Source: JBAZYV01 sp041658345 (GTDB lineage Bacteria; Patescibacteriota; Gracilibacteria; UBA1369; 2-02-FULL-48-14). From it: a stretch of DNA of 64,000 nt. Location of the stretch: assembly GCA_041658345.1 (NCBI GenBank), contig JBBAAK010000002.1, forward strand, positions 1 to 64,000, given 5' to 3'. Within the stretch, counting starts at the first letter, position 1, and every line of letters starts with the position of its first letter. A program made the translations under genes and the position numbers. The notes under the pieces are model-generated. The model made no database searches and was not told the origin of the DNA. It was given only the letters and a program-made list of their open reading frames with translations. This document shows positions 48,033-55,645 of the stretch, piece after piece.

Positions 48033-48464
48033 CTATTTTTGCGCCTTTTTGCTTGCTTTCCTTGTAGCAGATGCCTTTTTTACCGTTTTCTTAGATTTAG
48101 AATCCTTTTCGTCAGAGTCTTTTTTTGATGATTTTGAGCCTTCTCCTTCTTCCATGATCATCTTTATTTCTATGTCCACTCCGGACGGAAGAGACAAGTT
48201 AGACAATTGTTCGATCGTTGCAGGTGTTGTCTCCGTGATATCAATTAAGCGCTTGTGTGTGCGCATTTCGTATTGTTCACGAGAGTTTTTGTGGACAAAA
48301 GTTGATTTGTTAACCGTAAAGCGGTCAATTTCCGTTGGTAGTGGGATCGGACCCATTACAATTGCTCCTGTTTTTTCTGCGGTTTCTATTATAAGGCGAG
48401 CTGCTTCGTCAATGACCTTGTGGTCAAATGATTTAATTTTGATACGGATTTTTTGCTTTGCCAT
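48033..48464 (-). CDS. rpsJ: Ribosomal protein S10 with a long basic tail
   Basis: S10 (uS10) is in the 30S head and, with NusB, in antitermination. KIRIKIKSFDHKVIDEAA, GPIPLPTEIDRFTVNKSTFVHKNSREQYEMRTHKRLIDI are conserved up to about residue 103. The remaining 40 residues are Lys/Ser/Glu-rich (total 143, against 102-105 usually). It heads the S10 cluster and is preceded by a leader with an attenuator. Confidence 0.96.
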   Translation of the reverse strand: MAKQKIRIKIKSFDHKVIDEAARLIIETAEKTGAIVMGPIPLPTEIDRFTVNKSTFVHKNSREQYEMRTHKRLIDITETTPATIEQLSNLSLPSGVDIEIKMIMEEGEGSKSSKKDSDEKDSKSKKTVKKASATRKASKKAQK

Positions 48465-48620
48465 AGTGGGGAAGAGTTAGGCTCGGAGTACCGAGTGAGA
48501 TTAAAAAAAACCGAGATTTACACCTCGGGGTTTCGGCTTCCTTACGAAAGCCATTTAACTTTTGAGGTGTCCCGGCTCGCGCCGAGGAAGGTTCCAAAAA
48601 CGGAACATTCAATTTTGTTG
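48465..48620 (-). ncRNA. S10 leader with candidate attenuator
   Basis: The leader (about 155 nt) has, in mRNA order: CCTCGG (48582-48587), ACACCTC (48564-48570), a hairpin GGCTTTC/GGAAGCC (48535-48552), GAGGTGT (48520-48526), and CCGAG/CTCGG (arms 48524-48528 and 48511-48515), followed by eight U (48503-48510). The last hairpin is a terminator. CCTCGG or ACACCTC can instead pair with its 5' arm region. A further CTCGG/CCGAG hairpin (48482-48495) follows. Confidence 0.6.
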
Positions 48621-48627
48621 CGTGCTA

Positions 48628-48656
48628 TTTTTAGTTTAAAGATGGTTGTTTGTCAA
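48628..48656 (-). promoter_or_regulatory. Promoter of the S10 cluster
   Basis: On the minus strand TTGACA (48651-48656), 17-bp spacer, TAAAAA (48628-48633). It lies within the last codons of the upstream 102-residue gene. Confidence 0.6.
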
Positions 48657-48939
48657 CAGTAACCAAAGCAACCAGACCATTGATTGTTGAGACGACGTCA
48701 TTTATAGATGATCTATCTTTGATAAAAGAGAACAATGTTTCGTAAAAATTAGGCTGTTTACTTGGTGGAATAATTCCGTGTAATACTTCTGAGATTTCCG
48801 CTCTGACTTCCAATAATTTGGCTCTAAAGTGAATGCGCTCTTTTAGGTTAAATTGTGCAATTGTTTTGTCCGGAGTTGGACTCTCAAACCTTTTGGTTAG
48901 GTCATCTATTGCTTGTGCCGTTGTTAAAGATGGACGCAT
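48631..48939 (-). CDS. Unknown small protein upstream of rpsJ
   Basis: I do not recognise this 102-residue protein. It is helical and charged, with no membrane segment. It follows the 191-residue gene by 22 bases, and its last codons contain the promoter of the S10 cluster. The two genes may form a small two-gene unit. Confidence 0.55.
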   Translation of the reverse strand: MRPSLTTAQAIDDLTKRFESPTPDKTIAQFNLKERIHFRAKLLEVRAEISEVLHGIIPPSKQPNFYETLFSFIKDRSSINDVVSTINGLVALVTVDKQPSLN

Positions 48940-48961
48940 AAATCAAAGTTATAAAAAAATC

Positions 48962-49537
48962 CTAATGTACCGTGGGGTCACTTCTTCGACCCTGTGTCAG
49001 TGCGATAACGCCCCGCGTGATTTTGATTTTTGTGCGGAGCAGTTCTCTATCTGCATTATCTTCATTTTTTTGCCCAGGTTGGTAGGCTTCCATGTATCCT
49101 CTAAACTCGTCTATTGTGCCAATAGGCATTAGTATTCCGTTCTTATCGTGTGGGAGATGCCCAAGACAAACTATTTCTGGCTCATCATTTAATATTGTGA
49201 ATCCTGTGCTAAGGCCTTCGGGGATAATACTTAATGTGAATTCTGCCCCATTATGAGTGATTGTGGCGTTAGAATATCGGCTGGCAAGAATCTCATCTAA
49301 TGTGGCTCTGATCCTTGTTGCTTCTTCAGTTGTAAGTTGAATGCCTCCGTTTCTTCTGAACTCAATCTCTTCTCCTCGTATATAGGTAAGGTGTTCTCTT
49401 TTCCGTTTTTCGCAATATTGGCTCCAATTGTTTGGTAGTTGCCATCCTAGGGCAAGAATTTCCTTTTCGATTTCTTCTACAGTCATAGTGTCTACACTCT
49501 TGTCTTTCACTTGTACTGTTTCTCCTGAATCGGTCAT
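48962..49537 (-). CDS. Unknown protein of the tuf-rpsJ gap
   Basis: I do not recognise this 191-residue protein. It has an N-terminal acidic helix region (about 18-32), GWQLPNNWSQYC, then a mixed alpha/beta region with EATRIRATLDEIL. No signal peptide or membrane segment is seen. A promoter-like TTGTGC and TAATAT pair (17-bp spacer, 49563-49591) lies 26 bases upstream of the start. Confidence 0.6.
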   Translation of the reverse strand: MTDSGETVQVKDKSVDTMTVEEIEKEILALGWQLPNNWSQYCEKRKREHLTYIRGEEIEFRRNGGIQLTTEEATRIRATLDEILASRYSNATITHNGAEFTLSIIPEGLSTGFTILNDEPEIVCLGHLPHDKNGILMPIGTIDEFRGYMEAYQPGQKNEDNADRELLRTKIKITRGVIALTQGRRSDPTVH

Positions 49538-49562
49538 TTTTTGTGCAAGTTAATAGTCGCGA

Positions 49563-49591
49563 ATATTACACAACAAATTCTAATAGCACAA
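49563..49591 (-). promoter_or_regulatory. Candidate promoter for the 49537 gene
   Basis: On the minus strand TTGTGC (49586-49591), 17-bp spacer, TAATAT (49563-49568), ending about 26 bases before the start. Confidence 0.4.
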
Positions 49592-49634
49592 TGGCTGTTA
49601 AGGTGCAGGGCTTTAATGCTATACTTTTTTTCCT

Positions 49635-50279
49635 TTAAAACTTAAGTGTAGCAATGATGTCTTTTAATTCATTGCCATCTCTTTCGTTTTGATAGACGCG
49701 GAAGGCGACTACCTGGTTGTTATTTTTTGTGTAGTAGCCGGTTACGGTAAAAAAGTCTTCAACTGTTATTTTTATAAAATCATTTTCTCCAATGGTCATT
49801 CTACTGTATGTGACACCGTCTTGGTTTGATGCTTGGTCGAGTGTTTCACCGGTAAGATTAAAATCTTCTATGATATATTCCTCTAAAGATTTGAGGGTTT
49901 TTTCTGTTTGGATTTGGTAATATGGGATGTGGCAAAGGCTACATAGATCTGGTGGATTTAGGTGTTTTTGGTAACCTTCTTCCGTCCAAAGTCCTTTTTC
50001 ATCTGCTGTGTAGGCTATTGGATAAGTAAATGAAAAGTTTTCATCCTCCCATGTTTTTGAATCCGGTGTGGCGATAGTATCAGCGGGGTCCGTTGCAGGG
50101 GTGTCGGCTACATCTGACGGTGTGTCTGTGTTAACGCTTGAGTCTCCAGCATCTGTTGTATCAGAAACGTCAGTATCCTCGACTTCCGTGGTTTGGGTGT
50201 CGTCTCCACATCCACTCATTCCAATTGCTAATGTAGTTAAAATTATTGCTGTGACTATTTTTGATGTATGTGAGTTCAT
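49635..50279 (-). CDS. Predicted lipoprotein with an acidic linker
   Basis: The 214-residue protein has a lipoprotein signal (lipobox MSGC, cysteine near residue 24), then a Thr/Asp/Pro-rich acidic linker (about 28-75), then a globular domain from WEDENFSFTYP to the end with PDLCSLCHIPYY in the middle. The latter half recalls small PsbP-like or DUF1795-like fold proteins, without certainty. It has its own promoter-like sequence and lies downstream of the tuf terminator. Confidence 0.65.
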   Translation of the reverse strand: MNSHTSKIVTAIILTTLAIGMSGCGDDTQTTEVEDTDVSDTTDAGDSSVNTDTPSDVADTPATDPADTIATPDSKTWEDENFSFTYPIAYTADEKGLWTEEGYQKHLNPPDLCSLCHIPYYQIQTEKTLKSLEEYIIEDFNLTGETLDQASNQDGVTYSRMTIGENDFIKITVEDFFTVTGYYTKNNNQVVAFRVYQNERDGNELKDIIATLKF

Positions 50280-50305
50280 TTTGTGAGTTTGTTAATTGTT
50301 TATTT

Positions 50306-50334
50306 AGTCTAGGCTTTATTTGGCTTATGTGCAA
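50306..50334 (-). promoter_or_regulatory. Candidate promoter of the 50279 lipoprotein gene
   Basis: On the minus strand TTGCAC (50329-50334), 17-bp spacer, TAGACT (50306-50311), about 27 bases before the start. Confidence 0.45.
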
Positions 50335-50357
50335 ACAAAGTCTTTTATTTACAAACA

Positions 50358-50383
50358 AAAACCCCACCGTGAGGCGGGGTTTT
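50358..50383 (-). terminator. Terminator of tuf
   Basis: AAAACCCCaCC (50358-50368) pairs with GGcGGGGTTTT (50373-50383) with one mismatch. On the minus strand the stem is followed by TTTTTGTTTG, the terminator for tuf; it can also act on the plus strand. Confidence 0.85.
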
Positions 50384-50398
50384 AAAGTGTGACTTAGA

Positions 50399-50428
50399 TT
50401 CAAAACTAGGACTTTGTCCTGTTTTGAA
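50399..50428 (+). repeat. Bulged hairpin repeat, copy 5
   Basis: TTCAAAAC, bulged T, AGGAC, TTT, GTCCT, GTTTTGAA. All 13 pairs form. It starts 2 bases after the tuf stop (minus-strand sense) and precedes the tuf terminator. Confidence 0.85.
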
Positions 50429-50430
50429 GA

Positions 50431-51618
50431 TTACGCGATCATCTTAGAAACTACTCCGGAACCAACTGTGCGTCCGCCTTCACGCATAGCAAAGCGAGTT
50501 CCTAATTCTAGAGCAACCGGTGCTCCAAGTTCTACTACAACCGTGATGTCATCTCCAGGCATGATCATCTCTACACCTGCAGGAAGTTCAATTGTTCCAG
50601 TTACGTCAGTTGTACGGATGTAGAACTGAGGTTTGTAACCCTTGAAGAATGGAGTGTGACGTCCGCCTTCTTCCTTTGTAAGAATATAAACTTGTCCTTC
50701 GAATTTAGTATGAGGTGTGATTGAACCAGGTTTAGCACAAACTTGTCCACGTTGTATGTCTTCGCGCTCAATACCACGCATAAGTAGTCCAACGTTGTCT
50801 CCAGCTTGACCTTGATCCAAAGTCTTGCGGAACATTTCAACTCCAGTAACAACAACTTTGCGAGTTGGTGTGATACCAATGATTTCAACTTCTTCATTGA
50901 TTTTTACAATTCCTTGTTCAATACGTCCTGTAGCTACAGTTCCACGTCCTTTAATTGAGAACACGTCTTCAACAGCCATCAAGAATGGTTTATCTAGAGC
51001 ACGTTCTGGGACTGGAATGTATTCGTCGAGAGTTTTTAGAAGTTCAACAACTGGTTCTGATGCTGGTCCTTTTGGATCTTCAAGAGCCTTTAGAGCTGAT
51101 CCTTTGATGAAAGGAGTCTTATCTCCAGGATAGCCATATTTGTTTAGAAGTTCGCGTACTTCCATTTCTGAAAGTTCTGCGATTTCCGGGTCTGCCATAT
51201 CCATCTTATTCATAAACACTATGATGTATGGCACATTTACTTGGCGAGCCAACAAAATGTGTTCACGAGTTTGAGGCATAGGGCCGTCCGCTGCTGAAAC
51301 TACGAGAATTGCTCCATCCATTTGAGCCGCACCTGTAATCATGTTCTTTACATAATCCGCATGGCCCGGACAGTCCACGTGAGCATAGTGACGTGTGTCC
51401 GTTGAATACTCTTGGTGAGAAGTTGCAATGGTAATACCACGTGCCTTTTCTTCAGGAGCGTTGTCGATTTGGTCATAAGTAACCACCTTGTTGTCAGTCC
51501 CACCGAAGTGAGCAGCGGCAACAGCTGTGATAGCCGCTGTGAGAGTTGTTTTCCCATGATCAACGTGACCAATGGTACCTACATTCACGTGCGGCTTAGA
51601 TCTGTCGAATGTTGGCAT
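50431..51618 (-). CDS. tuf: Elongation factor Tu
   Basis: The 395-residue GTPase carries aminoacyl-tRNA to the ribosome. GHVDHGKTTLTAA (P-loop), the switch region with RGITIATSHQEY, DCPGHADYVKNMITGAAQ and FMNKMD (NKxD) are conserved, as are domains 2 and 3. A promoter (TTGCAA, 17 bp, TAAAAT) lies in the fusA-tuf gap. It is followed closely by hairpin copy 5 and a terminator, so the transcript ends here. Confidence 0.98.
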   Translation of the reverse strand: MPTFDRSKPHVNVGTIGHVDHGKTTLTAAITAVAAAHFGGTDNKVVTYDQIDNAPEEKARGITIATSHQEYSTDTRHYAHVDCPGHADYVKNMITGAAQMDGAILVVSAADGPMPQTREHILLARQVNVPYIIVFMNKMDMADPEIAELSEMEVRELLNKYGYPGDKTPFIKGSALKALEDPKGPASEPVVELLKTLDEYIPVPERALDKPFLMAVEDVFSIKGRGTVATGRIEQGIVKINEEVEIIGITPTRKVVVTGVEMFRKTLDQGQAGDNVGLLMRGIEREDIQRGQVCAKPGSITPHTKFEGQVYILTKEEGGRHTPFFKGYKPQFYIRTTDVTGTIELPAGVEMIMPGDDITVVVELGAPVALELGTRFAMREGGRTVGSGVVSKMIA

Positions 51619-51658
51619 AATCTAAGGGTTATAGAGTTACGAAGGATAAAGCGAAGGA

Positions 51659-51687
51659 ATTTTAGATGAAACGAAGTGTGCTTGCAA
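51659..51687 (-). promoter_or_regulatory. Promoter of tuf
   Basis: On the minus strand TTGCAA (51682-51687), 17-bp spacer, TAAAAT (51659-51664), in the 96-base gap after fusA. The start is about 35 bases before the tuf ATG. Confidence 0.75.
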
Positions 51688-51714
51688 CACAATTTTAAGT
51701 TCGGAATGCCGTTT

Positions 51715-53808
51715 TTAGGCTTTTACTCCACGATCTGCCTTGATTTTAGTGGCAACATTTGCCGGAACTTCCGAATAATGACTGAACTCCATACTGTAGC
51801 TTGCACGTCCTTGAGACATGGAGCGAAGATCGGTTGCATAGCCAAACATTTCTGCCAATGGAACCGTGCAACGAATGATTTTTGCCATTCCACGATTTGA
51901 AGTTTCTGAAATTTGTCCACGTCTGGAAGAAATATTACCCATAACATCTCCAAAGTATTCTTCAGGAGAAATCACTTCCACTTTCATAATTGGCTCAAGA
52001 AGTACCGGACTTGCTTGGGCTGCACCTTTTTTGAATCCCATGGAAGCTGCCATTTTAAATGCGAGTTCGGAAGAATCCACTTCATGGTAAGATCCATCAA
52101 TAAGTTCTACGTGTATATCTACAACAGGATAGCCAGCTTGAATTCCACGAGTAAGTGCTTCTTTAAGACCTTTATCAACAGCCGGGATATATTCACGAGG
52201 AATTTTACCTCCAACAATTGAGTTGATAAATTCATAACCTTTTCCGCGTTCTACCGGAATTAATTTCATTACAACGTGACCATATTGACCACGACCTCCA
52301 CTTTGTTTTACATATTTTTCTTCCACTGTAACTTCTTTTTTGATTGTTTCTCTGTATGCAACCTGAGGAGCACCTATATTGGCTTCCACTTTAAATTCAC
52401 GTTTCATGCGGTCCACAATAATATCCAAGTGAAGTTCTCCCATACCAGAAATAAGTGTTTGTCCTGATTCTTCATCTGTTGCAACGCGGAAAGTAGGATC
52501 TTCTTCGGATAGTTTTTGTAAAGCAAGTCCCATCTTTTCTTGATCCGCCTTCGTTTTTGGTTCAACCGCAATCTGAATAACTGGCTCTGGGAAGGTGATT
52601 GACTCCAAACGGATTGGGTGATCAACATCGCAAAGTGTATCTCCGGTGCGTGTGTTCTTAAGACCTATTGCAGCCGCGATATCTCCGGCCTCAACTTCCT
52701 TAATTTCTTGGCGTTGATTTGCATGCATACGTACAAGGCGTCCCACACGTTCCTTCTCTCCGCTGGTTGCATTTAGAACATAGCTACCTGCTGCGAATTT
52801 TCCTGAATATACACGGAAGAAACAAAGTTTCCCCACAAACGGATCTGTTGCAATTTTGAAAGCGAGTGCTGCAAATGGTTGATTTGGCTCCAGAGTGCGG
52901 TCTTCTTCTTGGTCCGTATCAGGATTGGTTCCTTTGACGGATGGAACATCCAACGGGGAAGGCAAGTAATCGCATACTGCGTCCAGCACTAATTGAACTC
53001 CTTTATCGTGTAAGGCGGAACCGCAAAGCACAAGGAATATTTTACCGGAAACAGTTCCGATTCTAAGTCCACGCTTCATTTCTTCGATTGTAAGATCTTC
53101 TCCATTTAGATATTTTTCCATAAGGTCTTCTGCATGTTCCGCAGCGTTTTCCACAATCTTTGCACGATATTCTTCAACTTGTGCTTTCATGTCTTCCGGG
53201 ATTGGTATTTCTTTAATAATTTCTCCGTGTTTGCCCTCAAATTCGTAGGCTTTTCTTTCTATAAGATCAATCACCCCACTAAATGTACTGTCTGCTCCAA
53301 TTGGCAATTGGACTGCAATTGCACTTTTTGAGAGACGTTGATGGATTGAAGTGAGTGACATGTAAAAATCTGCACCTATTTTGTCCATCTTATTTATAAA
53401 AGCTATGCGTGGTACCGCATATTTGTCCGCTTGACGCCAAACTGTTTCGGATTGAGGCTCAACTCCTTGTGATCCGTCGAATACGGCAACGGCTCCATCA
53501 AGTACGCGCATTGAACGCTCAACTTCAACTGTAAAGTCAACGTGGCCAGGGGTGTCAATTATATTAATCAGTGAATCTTTCCAGAAACAAGTTGTTGCGG
53601 CAGCCGTGATCGTAATCCCGCGTTCGCGTTCTTGTTCCATCCAATCCATAGTGGCAGCGCCTTCATGCACTTCACCAATTTTGTGATTGCGTCCCGTGTA
53701 AAAAAGTATGCGTTCGGTTGTGGTGGTTTTACCCGCATCAATGTGTGCCGCAATACCAATATTGCGTATATGTGCTAGGTCGTACTTTTGTGTTGATGGA
53801 TCAGTCAT
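51715..53808 (-). CDS. fusA: Elongation factor G
   Basis: The 697-residue GTPase drives translocation. IGIAAHIDAGKTTTTERIL (P-loop), RGITITAAATT (switch I), DTPGHVDFTVEVERSMR (switch II) and INKMDK are conserved, with the later domains III-V. I chose 53808 (MTDPSTQKYDLAHIRN); the frame is open to 53832, but that start would be only about 8 bases after the expected transcription start. It precedes tuf by 96 bases. Confidence 0.96.
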   Translation of the reverse strand: MTDPSTQKYDLAHIRNIGIAAHIDAGKTTTTERILFYTGRNHKIGEVHEGAATMDWMEQERERGITITAAATTCFWKDSLINIIDTPGHVDFTVEVERSMRVLDGAVAVFDGSQGVEPQSETVWRQADKYAVPRIAFINKMDKIGADFYMSLTSIHQRLSKSAIAVQLPIGADSTFSGVIDLIERKAYEFEGKHGEIIKEIPIPEDMKAQVEEYRAKIVENAAEHAEDLMEKYLNGEDLTIEEMKRGLRIGTVSGKIFLVLCGSALHDKGVQLVLDAVCDYLPSPLDVPSVKGTNPDTDQEEDRTLEPNQPFAALAFKIATDPFVGKLCFFRVYSGKFAAGSYVLNATSGEKERVGRLVRMHANQRQEIKEVEAGDIAAAIGLKNTRTGDTLCDVDHPIRLESITFPEPVIQIAVEPKTKADQEKMGLALQKLSEEDPTFRVATDEESGQTLISGMGELHLDIIVDRMKREFKVEANIGAPQVAYRETIKKEVTVEEKYVKQSGGRGQYGHVVMKLIPVERGKGYEFINSIVGGKIPREYIPAVDKGLKEALTRGIQAGYPVVDIHVELIDGSYHEVDSSELAFKMAASMGFKKGAAQASPVLLEPIMKVEVISPEEYFGDVMGNISSRRGQISETSNRGMAKIIRCTVPLAEMFGYATDLRSMSQGRASYSMEFSHYSEVPANVATKIKADRGVKA

Positions 53809-53846
53809 AAATGGGTCGATTAAAATGGTCAATTAAAAGCGTTGGC

Positions 53847-53874
53847 ATTATAGGGAAGCGGAATAGGAAGTCAA
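53847..53874 (-). promoter_or_regulatory. Promoter of fusA
   Basis: On the minus strand TTGACT (53869-53874), 16-bp spacer, TATAAT (53847-53852). The start near 53840 leaves about 31 bases before the ATG at 53808. Confidence 0.75.
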
Positions 53875-53909
53875 GGAGAGAGAATGAACGAAAGTTAATG
53901 ATGTGTTTT

Positions 53910-54779
53910 TTAGAGAGATGCTTCTTGTCCATCGTCTTCTTCATCATCGTCATCTGGGGTGTAATCTTCAGATAGTTCGTCGAAATCTTCATTCCATCGT
54001 TCTTCTGGGTCCTCCTCTTCATCATCCTCTGTATCTCCACCCCTCCATTCTTTATCCTGGGCTCTGAGTTCATCACGGCTCAAAAATCCTCTTAGACCTT
54101 CTTCCTCCCATAGAGTTGCCGTGTCCTTCTCTTCCCCGTCGGTTGTCCACGCCTGCACGGACTTCTTTGCAAGAAGGATAGGATTCTCTTGTTCTTCAAA
54201 TTTTCTATCAAAATTCTCCCGTTCATGCTCCTCTCTTGCACCCTCTCTAATTGCTTCTGCGTATAGTAGTTCCAATTCTCCATCGCGTCTGCGATATGAG
54301 GTCCTACGTTTTAAGTTTCGATCCTTATCATGCCGATCTTCTTGATGATAGTGACTATACGGTGGACTTATTCGTTCTTGGTTGTAATTTGAAGCAAATA
54401 TGCGGGTAGCATTGGGTTCTCTTTCTCCCTCATCATATTGGACTTTAACTTCTTGATAAAGTTGCTCATATGGCGCTTCTATGACGTCGCTTGGCTTCGT
54501 GTGATCTGATAGTTCTTCTTTGTACTTTTCGAGTAGTATATCCAAATCACTTTGAGAAATTGTTGGGTCTTCAGGTTCTTGTAGAATTTTTTCTTCGTAG
54601 TCTAGATATATCCGCTCCAACCCGTCCAATACGTCCCATATGTGAGTTTTGACCTCCTTCTGGAGGCTAATTAGTCCTGCATCAAATCTGCATGCATCGA
54701 TACATTCTCTTGCACCTTCTTTATCCGCTTCTTTCCATAGTGGTTTTAATTCTTCGCCACGCCTGCGATATGACGTCAT
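53910..54779 (-). CDS. Unknown acidic protein with an internal repeat
   Basis: I do not recognise this 289-residue protein. It is highly charged. The start (TSYRRRGEELKPLWKEADKEGARE) is repeated near residue 160 (TSYRRRDGELELLYAEAIREGAREE), so it contains a duplicated helical module of about 25 residues. The C-terminal 50 residues are very acidic (runs of Asp and Glu). There is no signal peptide, so it is probably cytoplasmic. A good promoter (54807-54834) lies just upstream. It lies in the gap between fusA and rpsG. Confidence 0.6.
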   Translation of the reverse strand: MTSYRRRGEELKPLWKEADKEGARECIDACRFDAGLISLQKEVKTHIWDVLDGLERIYLDYEEKILQEPEDPTISQSDLDILLEKYKEELSDHTKPSDVIEAPYEQLYQEVKVQYDEGEREPNATRIFASNYNQERISPPYSHYHQEDRHDKDRNLKRRTSYRRRDGELELLYAEAIREGAREEHERENFDRKFEEQENPILLAKKSVQAWTTDGEEKDTATLWEEEGLRGFLSRDELRAQDKEWRGGDTEDDEEEDPEERWNEDFDELSEDYTPDDDDEEDDGQEASL

Positions 54780-54806
54780 GTGTTATCGGCTTATAATTAA
54801 GAGAGC

Positions 54807-54834
54807 ATTCTAGTACGCATTTCCTATAATGCAA
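54807..54834 (-). promoter_or_regulatory. Promoter of the 54779 gene
   Basis: On the minus strand TTGCAT (54829-54834), 16-bp spacer, TAGAAT (54807-54812), about 28 bases before the ATG. Confidence 0.55.
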
Positions 54835-54855
54835 TATCGTTTATATTTAAACTAT

Positions 54856-55008
54856 TTATATTTCACGGTCCTTTTCTCTTTCAAAAGATGTGAATTTTTT
54901 TCCTTTCAAACATCCTCTTAAGGATTTGAGAGGTTTTATTGGTATAAGCTCAATTTTTTTCTCGCGTTGTGGAACTGTAAGTTTTTGTGATGGAGTTGTT
55001 TGTTTCAT
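54856..55008 (-). CDS. Small antitoxin-like protein
   Basis: A 50-residue frame, MKQTTPSQKLTVPQREKKIE then LIPIKPLKSLRGCLKGKKFTSFEREKDREI, ends in TAA. The segment SLRGCLKGKKFTSFEREKDREI recalls the C-terminal tail of AbrB/MazE-type antitoxins (S-L-x-G-x-L-K-G), which binds the toxin, but the DNA-binding barrel is missing. A perfect 14-bp palindrome TGTGCACGTGCACA (55016-55029) lies 7 bases upstream of the start. No toxin gene follows. It could be a remnant or a solitary antitoxin-like peptide. Confidence 0.45.
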   Translation of the reverse strand: MKQTTPSQKLTVPQREKKIELIPIKPLKSLRGCLKGKKFTSFEREKDREI

Positions 55009-55015
55009 AAAAATA

Positions 55016-55029
55016 TGTGCACGTGCACA
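55016..55029. promoter_or_regulatory. Perfect 14-bp palindrome before the 50-residue ORF
   Basis: TGTGCAC followed by GTGCACA is a perfect inverted repeat without spacer. It lies between the lipoprotein stop and the small ORF start, a plausible operator. Confidence 0.5.
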
Positions 55030-55034
55030 GTTTA

Positions 55035-55544
55035 TTATTCTTCTTCTATAACAAAGCTATCTAGAGCTTCAACCAAATCGTTGTTGGCTTCTATAAAAGT
55101 GGTGTAAGAGGTGTGCAAGGATTCGTCGTAGACTTCTACTTTTGTGACATCGTCTTTGTATGTGCTGTTTGAGTAGTAGACGATCACAGTGTTGTAATTT
55201 TCTAAATACAATTCACCGGCGCTTAAGTATGTTTGCAGGGCGGTTTGGACTGCGTTTTGTTGTTCCAGGTTACGGCTTTCCATGTTGAGAGCATCGTTTG
55301 TGCCTTCCAGTGCTTTTGTTGCTTCCTCGTAGGCAGTTTCCATTTGGCTTATATCGATTTCGTCCTGTTCGGTTACTTTGTTTGGAATGGTTTCGTTATA
55401 TAAAGTTGCGGTTTGTTCGATTGCGGTTGAGGCCAAGTTTGTTAATTCTACAACGCGATTGTTGTATTCCACTTCGCTTAGTCCACTAAAAAGCGAACAA
55501 GAGGTGAGGAGCAACGCTAGTGGTAAAAATTTTAAAAGTTTCAT
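55035..55544 (-). CDS. Predicted lipoprotein
   Basis: The 169-residue protein (start at the internal ATG 55544: MKLLKFLPLALLLTSCSLFSG) has a lipobox LLTSC with the cysteine at residue 16, then a helical, coiled-coil-prone body (about 30-165, Glu/Asn/Thr-rich) with no cysteine. A -10-like TAAAAT lies just upstream of this start, inside the longer open frame to 55589, which supports the shorter start. The family is not recognised. It is separated from rpsG by a terminator. Confidence 0.65.
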   Translation of the reverse strand: MKLLKFLPLALLLTSCSLFSGLSEVEYNNRVVELTNLASTAIEQTATLYNETIPNKVTEQDEIDISQMETAYEEATKALEGTNDALNMESRNLEQQNAVQTALQTYLSAGELYLENYNTVIVYYSNSTYKDDVTKVEVYDESLHTSYTTFIEANNDLVEALDSFVIEEE

Positions 55545-55587
55545 GTTGGCGTGGGGTGATTTTAAATTGAGATAAATGTACTTTAAC

Positions 55588-55621
55588 AAAAAAACTTGCG
55601 TTTATTAAGTGCAAGTTTTTT
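55588..55621 (-). terminator. Terminator of the rpsL-rpsG unit
   Basis: AAAAAACTTGC (55589-55599) pairs with GCAAGTTTTTT (55611-55621). On the minus strand the stem is followed by a T run, 25 bases after the rpsG stop; it may also act on the plus strand. Confidence 0.8.
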
Positions 55622-55645
55622 AAATTGAGATTTCTATTCGGCCTC

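Noticed and set aside
53809..53832. Upstream start for fusA
   Set aside because: It is in frame, but would begin about 8 bases after the expected transcription start, and EF-G homologues match from the later Met.
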